This document shows, in pieces, positions 1 to 6,087 of a stretch of 11,089 nucleotides of DNA (within the stretch, counting starts at the first letter, position 1; the number at the start of each line of letters is the position of its first letter). Made by a program: the position numbers and the translations under genes. This stretch comes from Sphingomonas bacterium. GTDB lineage: Bacteria; Pseudomonadota; Alphaproteobacteria; Sphingomonadales; Sphingomonadaceae. Location: assembly GCF_903643065.1 (NCBI RefSeq), contig NZ_CAHJWX010000026.1, positions 1-11,089 on the forward strand. Reading direction: 5' to 3'. The notes below the pieces were generated by a model, which had not been told where the DNA came from, did not search any database, and was given only the letters and a program-made list of their open reading frames with translations.

Positions 1-76
1 CAAGCGTGGCATAGTCCCGCACGACCGGGTCACCCCTCAACGGAAACCCCGGGTCAGCTCTCAGCAGAAATCAACA
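1..76 (-). mobile_element. Probable IS21-like element end (partial, runs off window)
   Basis: The IS3 orfB reading frame stops matching its family at about position 77. From there, read on the minus strand, the sequence starts TGTTGATTT and contains two imperfect 22-bp direct repeats 24 bp apart (49-70 and 25-46), each ending in TGACCCGG. Several same-direction repeats just inside the tip are typical of IS21-family ends, where the transposase binds. No istA or istB coding sequence is in view, so the family assignment is an inference. An unrelated element or a recombination junction is possible. Confidence 0.4.
25..70 (-). repeat. Two tandem 22-bp imperfect direct repeats
   Basis: Minus-strand copies lie at 70-49 and 46-25. 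They agree at 18 of 22 positions, sharing TTTC at the start and TGACCCGG at the end. They are the main evidence for reading 1-76 as an IS21-like terminus. Confidence 0.6.
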
Positions 77-652
77 GGTCGATGCCGGCGCGAGCTCCGG
101 GGACCGAGGCGTAGGCGTGGAGGTACACCTCCTCGTATTTCACCGAGCGCCAGAGGCGCTCCACGAACACAATGTCGCGCCAGCAGCCTTTCCCGTCCAT
201 GCCTGATGGCGATCTTCTCGCGGTGAAGGACGGCGGTGAACGCCGTGCTCGTAAACTGCGACCCCTGGTCGCTGTTGAAGATCGCCGGTTTGCCGTAGCG
301 GGCCAGCGCTTCCTCCACCGCCTCGATGCAGAACTCGGCATCGAGCGAGATCGACACCCGCCACGCCAGCACGCGCCGGGTGAACCAGTCGACGATGGCG
401 ACGAGGTGGACGAAGCCGCACGCCATGGGGACGTAGGTGATGTCCGTCGCCCAGACCTGGTTGGGCCTCGTCACCGCCAGCTTGCGCAGCAGGTAGGGAT
501 AGATCTTGTGCCCCGGTGCCGGCTTCGACGTGTTCGGCCGGCGATAGATTGCCTCGATGCGCATCCGCTTCATCAGCGTCGCGACATGCAGCCGACCGAC
601 GCTCACGCCCTCCTGCCGGAGCAGATCACGCAGCATCCGGCTACCGGCGAAC
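77..652 (-). pseudogene. IS3-family transposase orfB, 3' part (broken)
   Basis: This is the catalytic part of the IS3-family DDE transposase (rve integrase core), continuing the frame interrupted by the IS256 element. From the insertion point it reads GSRMLRDLL, then SKPAPGHK. The integrase core follows with the first catalytic Asp in WATDITY, the second in [10 protein letters not shown] and the Glu in [12 protein letters not shown]. An extra base near 202-204 (ATCAGGCATGG where family members have ATCAGCATGG) shifts the frame between KIAI and MDGKG. The protein breaks off after VPGARAGI. About 25-30 expected C-terminal residues, including the usual YNSRRPHSSL-type tail, are replaced by an IS21-like end. 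It is certainly non-functional. Confidence 0.85.
645..652. repeat. 8-bp target site duplication CGGCGAAC (left copy)
   Basis: CGGCGAAC here is identical to 2075-2082, and the bases outside differ (C/A before, A/G after). An 8-bp duplication is usual for IS256-family insertion. Joining the flanks through one copy restores the orfB frame LYPFAGSRML. Confidence 0.9.
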
Positions 653-2074
653 AGGTGGTGTCCGTCAAGGTGGTGTAATTTCTGGTGTGGCACCGGGCCG
701 CATCGATCAGGCGGCCTTGGGTGTAAGTTGTAGCGGGGGCACCTCGTAGATCTGTGGTGTGGCGAGGGCGGCCATGCCCTCGATCTGCATGTAGCGGTTC
801 TGGAGCTGGTACTCGTCATTCTGTCGAGGAGCACGGCGCCGATGAGGCGGGTGATGCTGTCCTCGTTGGGGAAGATGCCGACGACGTCGGCGCGCCGCTT
901 CACCTCCTTGTTAAGCCGTTCGAGCGGGTTGGTGCTGTGCAGCTTCACGCGGTGCTGCTCGGGGAAGGTCATGTAGGCGAGCACGTCGTGCTCGGCGTTG
1001 TCCATGCAGGCGCCGAGCTTGGGCCAGCGGGCGCGGAGTTGGTCGGCGACGTGACGCCAGGTCTGGGTGGCGGCGGCATGATCCGGTGGGAGGAAGACCT
1101 GTCGGATCGCGGCGGCGACCATGGTGTTCTGGCCCTTGGACACGTGCGCCAGCGCGTTGCGCATGAAGTGGACGCGGCAGCGCTGCCAGGTGGCACCGAC
1201 GACGCGGGTGATGGCGACCTTCAGGCCTTCGTGCGCGTCGCTGATGACCAGCTTCACGCCCTTGAGCCCGCGCCGGACGAGATCGCGCAGGAAGGTCGAC
1301 CAGAACGGCTCGGCCTCGCTTGGGCCGATGTGGAGCCCGACGATCTCGCGCTTGCCCTCGATGGTGACGGCAACGGCGATTATGGCGGCGACGCTGACGA
1401 TGCGGCCGCCCTCGCGGACCTTGAGATAGGTAGCGTCCAGCCTGAGATATGGCCACTCGCCCGCCAGCGGGCGCTTCAGGAACGCGTTCACGCGCTCATC
1501 GATGTCCTTGCACAGCTTGCAGACCGACGACTTGGAGATGCTGCTCATCCCCATCGCTTGGACCAGATCGGCGACACGCCGCGTGCTGACGCCGGCGATC
1601 CAGGCCTCTTGGATGACGCTGACCAGCGCCTTCTCCACCGTCTTTCTGGGCTCCAGGAAGCCTGGAAATACGCCCCGGTCCTGAGCTTGGGGATCTTCAG
1701 GTTGAGCGTGCCGAGCCGGGTGTCCAGGCTGCGGTCGCGGTACCCGTTGCGCCACGTGCTGCGCTCGCCGGATCGTTCGTGGCGGCCGGCACCGATGAGG
1801 CCGTCGACGTCGGCCTCCATGATGATCTGCAACACGCTCTCGGCGACGCTGCGCAGGAAATCGCCGTCTCCGGTCTTCGCCATCAGCTCGGCTAGCGGTA
1901 GTCTGTCGTCAGTCATCGGGAAAAAACTCCTCGGGTGTTGGTGAAGCTCGACCCTTCCACCTTAACCGATGAGCCCGGTGGCCACCGAGACGCCGACGCC
2001 GGGGTGAGGCCTCGGCCCCACCCCAGCATACACCGTCATCTACACAAGAAATTCACCACGAGCGCGGACGCTAA
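653..2074 (-). mobile_element. IS256-family insertion sequence, complete, 1422 bp
   Basis: The ends are set by the 8-bp direct repeat on either side. The inner ends are imperfect inverted repeats: the left end holds GTCCGTCAAGGTGGTG followed by TAATTTCTGG, and the right end read inward holds GTCCGCGCTCGTGGTG followed by AATTTCTTG. Length and a single leftward transposase gene fit the family. The transposase has two frameshifts, so the element is probably immobile unless helped in trans by a relative. Confidence 0.88.
707..1916 (-). pseudogene. IS256-family transposase, two frameshifts
   Basis: This is a mutator-type DDE transposase. The start is the ATG at 1916, with GAGGAG about ten bases upstream. 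The N-terminus reads [11 protein letters not shown], followed by the family segment ending in [11 protein letters not shown]. One C is missing near 1668-1672 (TTTCCAGG for expected TTTCCCAGG), moving the frame to [14 protein letters not shown]. The catalytic residues are visible: Asp in LRLDATYLK, Asp in ISDAHEGLK, the CRVHFMRN motif, and Glu in [14 protein letters not shown] second missing base near 821-823 shifts between AVLL and [13 protein letters not shown]. The restored frame ends LQLTPKAA with the stop at 707-709. With both bases put back the protein is 403 residues, the normal size. Real decay is more likely than sequencing error, since the cellular genes in the window are intact. Confidence 0.9.
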
Positions 2075-2082
2075 CGGCGAAC
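2075..2082. repeat. 8-bp target site duplication CGGCGAAC (right copy)
   Basis: This is the partner of 645-652 and marks the right boundary of the IS256-family element. Confidence 0.9.
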
Positions 2083-2230
2083 GGGTAGAGCAGATGCAGT
2101 TCGTCGATCCGACGCATGATCGCCAGATCGCTGTCCGACACCGGCCGCGGCAGATAGCGGATGCTGCCGCGGCTATGCCGAGCTGCTGCGCCTGGGCGAA
2201 CAGCGGCAGCGCATGGCCCCGGTCGATCAT
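2083..2230 (-). pseudogene. IS3-family transposase orfB, 5' part (broken)
   Basis: This is the N-terminal part of orfB. The start ATG at 2230 overlaps the orfA stop (ATGA), as usual for this IS3 subgroup. It begins MIDRGHALPLFAQAQQLGI. One base is missing near 2174-2175 (GGCATAGCC for expected GGCATTAGCC), after which the other frame continues SRGSIRYLPRPVSDSD and RRIDELHLLYPFA up to the IS256 insertion point. The remainder is at 77-652. Family knowledge puts a DNA-binding region here, ahead of the integrase core. It is not functional because of the frameshift and the insertion. Confidence 0.85.
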
Positions 2231-2533
2231 CGCTTTGCGCTCGGCAACAGACCGGCCTTCCGAGCGCACCGGCCAAGAATCGTTCGCCAGCGTCAGCTCG
2301 CCGATCTTCGCGTGCAGCACCGTTACGTCGATCGCCGGCTCTGCGGGGGGCGGCTCCGACCCGAACACGTCCGCCGCACCCTCCGAAAGTCGCGCCCGCC
2401 ACTGGTTAATGAGGTTGGGATGCACGTCATACTGCTGCGCCAGCTCGGCCAGCGTCTTCTCGCCCTTCACGGCGGCCAGTGCCACCTTGGCCTTGAAAAC
2501 CGGGCTGTGGTTCCGGCGCGGTCGCTTGCTCAT
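2227..2533 (-). pseudogene. IS3-family orfA (HTH protein), two frameshifts
   Basis: orfA is the small helix-turn-helix DNA-binding protein of IS3 elements. The start is ATG at 2533, with a strong AGGAGG five bases upstream. The N-terminus MSKRPRRNHSPVFKAK is followed by an HTH region (AELAQQYDVHPNLINQW). Two single-base deletions are inferred from family members: a T at about 2278-2280 (GATTC for GATTTC), and an A at about 2256-2259 (GGAAGG for GGAAAGG). With both restored it continues ANDFLAGALGKAGLLPSAKR and stops at 2227-2229, 102 residues, the usual length. Without them the frame runs on out of register into orfB. It is read as a decayed copy. Confidence 0.82.
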
Positions 2534-2617
2534 CTTGCCTCCTGCTCGCAGCCAGCATGGCCGCTGTCAGACCGGCTCCACTCATCCCCGCTGTGCAGTT
2601 TCCCCCGAACCACCTCT

Positions 2618-2843
2618 TCTGAAGAAAGATGCCCTTCTCTCCCCAGCGCTTCCACCGGTTGTGCAGCGTCTTGTGCGGGCCATAGTCGCTGGGCGCATCG
2701 CGCCAGCGCAGCCCGTTGCGGTTGACGAAAACAATCCCGCTCAGCACCCGCCGATCATCAACGCGCGGCTTACCGTGGCTCTTGGGAAAGTACGGCTGAA
2801 GCCGAACCATCTGCTCGTCCGTCAGCCAATACAGGTCGCTCAT
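2618..2843 (-). pseudogene. IS5-family transposase, N-terminal fragment (copy 1)
   Basis: The start ATG is at 2843 (MSDLYWLTDEQ); an upstream in-frame ATG at 2858 would add five residues. The DUF4096-type N-terminal domain typical of IS5/IS427 transposases is complete to EKGIFLQ at about residue 75. The IS3 element then interrupts it, and the frame runs on as unrelated residues to a stop near 2427. The first catalytic Asp (position 93 in copy 2) is already beyond the break, so no activity is expected. The coding part differs from copy 2 at only about two positions in some 224. Confidence 0.85.
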
Positions 2844-2904
2844 GCCCAGTCTCCTCACGAAGCCTGAATCAGATCGCGACCTTCACATCAATGGGTCCTG
2901 ACCC
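2618..2904 (-). mobile_element. IS5-family (IS427-like) element, copy 1, 5' fragment
   Basis: The terminal repeat, read inward from 2904, is GGGTCAGGACCCATTGATG, nearly identical to the ends of the complete copy at 4027-4862. Homology to that copy stops sharply at 2618, where the IS3 element begins. The 3' half is not in the window. It may lie beyond the IS3 element outside the window, or be deleted. The bases beside the outer end (TG) do not show the TA target duplication seen at copy 2. Confidence 0.85.
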
Positions 2905-3190
2905 TGGTCAATCAGGCCGGCGTTGGGTGCGAACGACTTAGCGGCAAACATGACGTCATTCAGTTCAGCGCTCTCCGCAGGCAATCGTAACGGCGAGGTG
3001 GTCAGCCGTCGGTCCCGGCGCCGCGATCCCGTTGAGTTGCTGCGCCTCGATCACGTCGGCTCCGCGCTGCAGGATTACCGGATAACCTGCCAAGCTCGAG
3101 CGCTCATGCGCAACTAATGTATAACGCAAGGAGGCGCCATCCTCTATCGAGAACAGCGGCTCTCTGGCTAGTATTAGATGACGTACTATT
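2905..3190. other. Intergenic stretch; possible decayed minus-strand ORF
   Basis: No convincing gene is present. A plus-strand frame at 2923-3117 has no ribosome binding site and no recognisable protein. On the minus strand, an open frame enters from the end of the PEPxxWA gene and stops at 2965-2967. It reads in part REPLFSIEDGASLRYT and ILQRGADVIEAQQLNG but has no usable ATG or GTG start. Its composition looks more protein-like than chance, so it may be a gene remnant, but I do not recognise it. Confidence 0.3.
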
Positions 3191-3829
3191 TCAGACGAAG
3201 CGAACAGTCGTCGTCACGTTGCGCTGACGACGCATGGCGAAGCCAACGGCGCCAAACCCGATCATCATCATTGTCCAAGTGATAGGCTCGGGAACGGCAC
3301 CGGTCGAAACTGGAGCGTTGATCATAAGATCGTCCAGTGCGAAATTAGTACCGCTTCCCCCAAAGCCAGCGCGCGGCGTACCGCCCACGCTGGTCAACAC
3401 AACGTTGGTCAGTCCGGCCCAGCCAAACGTCTCGAGAGACGGTCCCGACGTGTTCACCTGAAAAACCTTAGAATAAGTCAGAGCCGCGCCGATGAAGCCG
3501 CTTACATTCACGGTCAGTCCGTCGTTGAATGCAGCCGTGAAATATCCGCTGTTCAAGGTGAAAGGTGTCGCGGACGAAAAACTGGCAGGTGCGCCGAACC
3601 CGTTAAAAGCGATGTTAGAGCCGGAAACGACACTGGCCGGATAGCCGGAACTCGCAAAATTCGATGCGGTAAGCGAATAGAGATTGTCCCAGTTCAATCC
3701 CGAGTAGCCGTCGGGTATTTCAGTCTCACCAAAGCCGTTCAGGCCTTCGAACGTGATTTGAGCCGCCATCGACGGCGCTGCAGTGCCGAGCGCAATGGTA
3801 ACAAATGCAAGTTTCAATATGGAACTCAT
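3191..3829 (-). CDS. PEPxxWA-CTERM sorting domain-containing exported protein
   Basis: This is a 212-residue exported protein of unknown function. The start ATG at 3829 follows an excellent AGGGAGG six bases upstream. Residues 1-22 or 23 form a signal peptide (basic-poor start, hydrophobic LAFVTIALGTA, cleavage near APSMAA). The middle is Gly/Ser/Asn/Phe-rich and beta-like, with the pattern common in this group (SGFIGA, FALDDLMI). From about residue 179 comes VPEPITW, a hydrophobic segment MMMIGFGAVGFAM and the basic RRQR: a PEPxxWA-type sorting signal, with Thr where Ala usually follows the Trp. Family knowledge links such signals to exosortase-dependent processing and export of surface or matrix proteins. 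No exosortase gene is nearby. Base composition is visibly less GC-rich than the neighbours, and the gene sits between IS remnants, so it may have been acquired. Its ligand or role cannot be told. Confidence 0.88.
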   Translation of the reverse strand: MSSILKLAFVTIALGTAAPSMAAQITFEGLNGFGETEIPDGYSGLNWDNLYSLTASNFASSGYPASVVSGSNIAFNGFGAPASFSSATPFTLNSGYFTAAFNDGLTVNVSGFIGAALTYSKVFQVNTSGPSLETFGWAGLTNVVLTSVGGTPRAGFGGSGTNFALDDLMINAPVSTGAVPEPITWTMMMIGFGAVGFAMRRQRNVTTTVRFV

Positions 3830-4026
3830 AACACCTCCCTCTATTTTCCTCTACTTCAAAAGATTACTGACACGCGCGCGCAACATTAACAAGACGCTAA
3901 TCGCTGCGCCCTCACCTCATATCCCTGTTTGGGATGAACCAACCGCGCGAGCAGCGCGTCGGGGTCAGGATCCATCGGTTTGAGCTGTGGAGAGGTGACC
4001 CGGTTGTCTGCACAGGCACGTGGCTA
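3830..4026. other. Upstream region of the PEPxxWA gene with IS-end-like remnants
   Basis: This is less GC-rich than the surroundings and should carry the promoter of the leftward PEPxxWA gene, though I cannot place -35/-10 boxes with confidence. At 3962-3978 GGGTCAGGATCCATCGG resembles the IS5-type terminal repeat of the two copies here. At 3991-4003 AGAGGTGACCCGG resembles the repeat unit of the IS21-like end at 25-70. Both may be remnants of earlier insertions. Confidence 0.35.
4025..4026. repeat. TA target duplication (left of IS5 copy 2)
   Basis: TA directly precedes the GGGTCAGG terminus, and TA directly follows the other terminus at 4863-4864. A 2-bp TA duplication is typical of IS427-type IS5 elements. 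Confidence 0.65.
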
Positions 4027-4043
4027 GGGTCAGGACTCATTGG

Positions 4044-4801
4044 TCATAGCCAGAAGATGACGGTGGCGGCGAGAGCGACGGCGGAGAAGAAGACGGTGGG
4101 GCAGCGGTCGTAGCGAGTAGCAACGCGGCGCCAATCCTTGAGGCGCCCGAACATGATCTCGATGCGGCTGCGGCGTCGGTATCGGCGCTTGTCGTACCTG
4201 ACGGGCTCGTTGCGGGATCGCCTGCCTGGAATGCAGGGCTGGATGCCTTTGGCATGGAGCGCGTCCCTGAACCAGTCGGCATCATAGCCGCGGGCGCCGA
4301 GCAGCCACTGCGCCTTGGGCAGGTCGCCGAGCAGTGCCGCTGCGCCGGTGTAGTCGCTGACCTGCCCGGCGGTCATGAAGAAGCTCAAGGGACGGCCGTT
4401 GGCATCGCTGACGGCGTGCAGCTTGGTGTTCATGCCGCCCTTGGTGCGACCGATCAGCCGCCCGAGACCCCCTTTTTAACCCGCAGGCTCGATGCCGTGC
4501 GGTGCGCCTTGAGGTAGGTCGCGTCGATCATAACGGTCTTCGGGTCGGCGCTTGCGGCAGCCAACCCTTCCATCATCTGAAGAAAGATGCCCTTCTCTCC
4601 CCAGCGCTTCCACCGGTTGTACAGCGTCTTGTGCGGGCCATAGTCGCTGGGCGCATCGCGCCAGCGCAGCCCGTTGCGGTTGACGAAAACAATCCCGCTC
4701 AGCACCCGCCGATCATCAACGCGCGGCTTACCGTGGCTCTTGGGAAAGTACGGCTGAAGCCGCACCATCTGCTCGTCCGTCAGCCAATACAGGTCGCTCA
4801 T
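4044..4801 (-). CDS. IS5-family transposase (programmed -1 frameshift)
   Basis: This is a DDE transposase read leftward. Frame 1 starts at ATG 4801 (MSDLYWLTDEQ) and contains the N-terminal DUF4096-like domain and the first catalytic Asp (D93, VMIDATYLK), ending SLRVKKGVSGG with a stop at 4454. Frame 2 continues KGGLGRLIGRTKGGMNTKLHAV, with the second Asp in ARGYDADWF and the Glu in RIEIMFGRLKD, ending VIFWL at 4044. A -1 slip at A AAG GGG (4475-4469) would join them into about 252 residues, the normal IS427-type size. An internal ATG at 4433 could also give a separate C-terminal product. I see no disabling mutation. Confidence 0.9.
4469..4475 (-). promoter_or_regulatory. -1 ribosomal frameshift site A AAG GGG
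   Basis: In frame 1 the codons AAG GGG, preceded by A, form the X XXY YYZ heptamer, inside a run of five A and five G. It lies about 16 bases before the frame 1 stop, and slipping back one base enters the frame carrying the rest of the catalytic domain. Confidence 0.75.
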
Positions 4802-4862
4802 CCGCAGACTCCTCGCAGAGCCTGAATCAGATCGCGACCCTCACATCAATGAGTCCCGACCC

Positions 4863-5207
4863 TAGCGGAAGCCGCTGGTCGAAAGGCTAGCGGCTTTTTG
4901 CTGGTGCGAAAGCTGCCGTTCCGCTGTCCACCAGGAGTCGCACGGGAGCAGCCGGTCAGCCATCACCAACCGACCGCATTCCGCGCAGGTGAAGCTAATG
5001 GCGTCCCTAAGGCACGCGCACAGGTGGCGCTGAGGAGCCGGCTTGCTGCGGACCGACCTGCATGGATCACATTGTCCGCAATGTGCGTGTTCAACTCCTT
5101 CGCTCGATTGCTAAAATACTGGAGAGCAACACAGGCACACCGGGTAGGTTGACGACCGTCGCCTCGATCAAAGATATGCAGAATGTGACCCCGATTGAGT
5201 TCAGATA
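4863..5207. other. 345-bp stretch without a convincing gene
   Basis: The stretch begins with the right TA of the IS5 insertion (4863-4864) and a terminator-like hairpin (4869-4899). The rest shows no recognisable protein in any frame. The longest plus frame (4898-5152, 84 codons from TTG) has no ribosome binding site and a composition unlike a real protein. It may be the eroded 5' part of the truncated peptidase gene or recombined DNA. Confidence 0.5.
4869..4899 (+). terminator. Rho-independent terminator-like hairpin
   Basis: AAGCCGCT (4869-4876) pairs perfectly with AGCGGCTT (4889-4896) across a 12-base loop, and the stem runs into TTTTT ending at 4899. The gene it once served is not recognisable; the IS5 insertion lies immediately upstream, between the hairpin and whatever preceded it. 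Confidence 0.65.
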
Positions 5208-5891
5208 TTGCTCGACGAGCTGAGAGCCGCTCGACTGTCAGCCGGCTGGTCGCAACGAACCTTGGCGCAGCGGATCACCGCCAAGCTCCCCGACGTAGAG
5301 AGCCGGCTGCTGCCGGGCGGCTATGGTTACGTCGTAATACGCAGCTTCGCTGACCAGGCGGTGGTCGAAGCGTTCGACGCCGCCCTGCTCCGGTTCAGGG
5401 ACACGCCGGGGCTGGTCATCGACGTGAGGCAGAACGGCGGCGGTGACACCGCAGTCGCGCGACCGATCATGGGTCGCTTCATCGCGGAGCGGACACCCTA
5501 CGCCCGGATGCGCCGACGCGACGGCGACCATCTGAGCGATCCGTGGACCGAGGTCGTCGATCCACGCGGCCCCTTCACCTACACGGCGCCCGTCGCGGTG
5601 CTCACGACGCGGTGGAGCGCCAGCATGGCGGAGGGTTTCCCGATGGGCATGCGGGGCATCGGGCGTGCCACGATCGTCGGCACGCCGATGATGCGCCTCG
5701 GCGCAGGCGTGTTTCCCCTGCACCTCGACCGCACAGGCATCCAGCTGCAATATTCAGCAGAGCCGGTCTATGACGTGCATGATCGTGCGCGATCGCTTCT
5801 CGAACCCGATGTCCCCGTCTCTCCAACCGACGACATCCTTGCCGCCGGCATTGTGACGCTGGATGCAAAGCGGAAAGCGCCCTCGTATTGA
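5208..5891 (+). pseudogene. S41-family peptidase, catalytic C-terminal half, N-terminally replaced
   Basis: From about residue 27 the 227-residue frame is clearly S41 (C-terminal processing peptidase-like): ESRLLPGGYGYVVIRSF, then GLVIDVRQNGGGDTAVA (residues 68-83), then TTRWSASMAEGF with the likely catalytic Ser139 in SMAE, and the usual tail EPDVPVSPTDDIL. Family members of this type are about 400-450 residues, with a signal peptide and an N-terminal plus PDZ-like region. All of that is missing, so export and normal substrate handling are unlikely. Residues 1-25 (LRAARLSAGWSQRTLAQRI) instead resemble an XRE-type HTH. The only in-frame starts are weak (TTG at 5208; no ATG before the S41 part), and an in-frame stop sits at 5196-5198. 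I read it as a truncated gene. A small expressed chimera is less likely. Confidence 0.65.
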
Positions 5892-6087
5892 GCAGTCGGC
5901 GGGGTGACCCATAAGGCGACATTCAGAGCCAGTCCGCGGCTCCCCGGAGTCTAGCATTCGTTCAGCATGCGCGGGACCAGCCATCGTCGGCACCTGACAT
6001 CTGTCATGCCGATAACATGACGCTCGCCACTGCCGTTCCGAGTCGTTCAACCGCATGGTTCGCTAACCGGGAACAGGGAGCGGGCGA
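5892..6087 (+). promoter_or_regulatory. Promoter region of the ABC/two-component operon
   Basis: These 196 bp separate the S41 remnant from the first operon gene and should contain the operon promoter. No clear -35/-10 pair could be set with confidence. The notable content is the inverted-repeat cluster at 5995-6021, about 67 bp before the start codon. A GGGAG-type ribosome binding site lies just before ATG 6088. Confidence 0.45.
5995..6021. promoter_or_regulatory. Overlapping inverted repeats, candidate response-regulator operator
   Basis: TGACA-TC-TGTCA (5995-6006) is a two-arm palindrome. It overlaps a second, perfect inverted repeat, GTCATG (6003-6008) and CATGAC (6016-6021), separated by seven bases. 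So three TGTCA/TGACA-type half-sites lie within 27 bp. NarL/LuxR-type regulators commonly bind such short inverted repeats, and one is encoded at the end of this operon. The link to that regulator is inference. Confidence 0.45.

Larger units (their letters stand above)
77..2617 (-). mobile_element. IS3-family insertion sequence, interrupted and truncated
   Basis: This is an IS3-family element of the orfA/orfB type, transcribed leftward. Its 5' side abuts an IS5-family transposase that stops matching its intact relative at 2618. A TG terminus could lie at 2612, which leaves about five bases at the junction unexplained. orfA is at 2533-2227 and orfB starts at 2230. A complete IS256-family element occupies 653-2074 inside orfB, and the 3' end is missing from about 77. 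The element cannot transpose by itself, because both frames have indels and orfB is split and truncated. Confidence 0.8.
4027..4862 (-). mobile_element. IS5-family (IS427-like) insertion sequence, complete, 836 bp
   Basis: The terminal inverted repeats are GGGTCAGGACTCATTGGT at the left and, read inward at the right, GGGTCGGGACTCATTGAT: 16 of 18 positions agree. TA flanks both sides. The element carries one transposase in two overlapping frames joined by a slippery site. Size, ends and the two-frame layout match the IS427 branch of IS5. It looks intact and possibly mobile. It points the same way as the broken copy at 2618-2904. Confidence 0.92.

Noticed and set aside
61..1755. A 564-codon minus-strand open frame
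   Set aside because: It is an accidental join: an out-of-frame lead-in, the middle of the IS256 transposase, its frameshifted tail and non-coding end, then part of IS3 orfB. The true boundaries are given by frameshifts and the 8-bp duplication.
754..1944. A 396-codon plus-strand open frame
   Set aside because: It is antisense to the IS256 transposase, which has clear catalytic motifs. The plus frame has no recognisable domain and is open because of high GC.
1935..2867. A 310-codon plus-strand open frame
   Set aside because: It is antisense to IS3 orfA/orfB and the IS5 fragment and crosses several element boundaries, so it cannot be a conserved gene.
3866..3882. CG-alternating run upstream of the PEPxxWA gene
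   Set aside because: It is too short to support a structural claim such as Z-DNA, with no other signal attached.
5920..5945. GAGCC/GGCTC hairpin after the S41 remnant
   Set aside because: The stem is only five base pairs and no T tract follows, so it is not supportable as a terminator.
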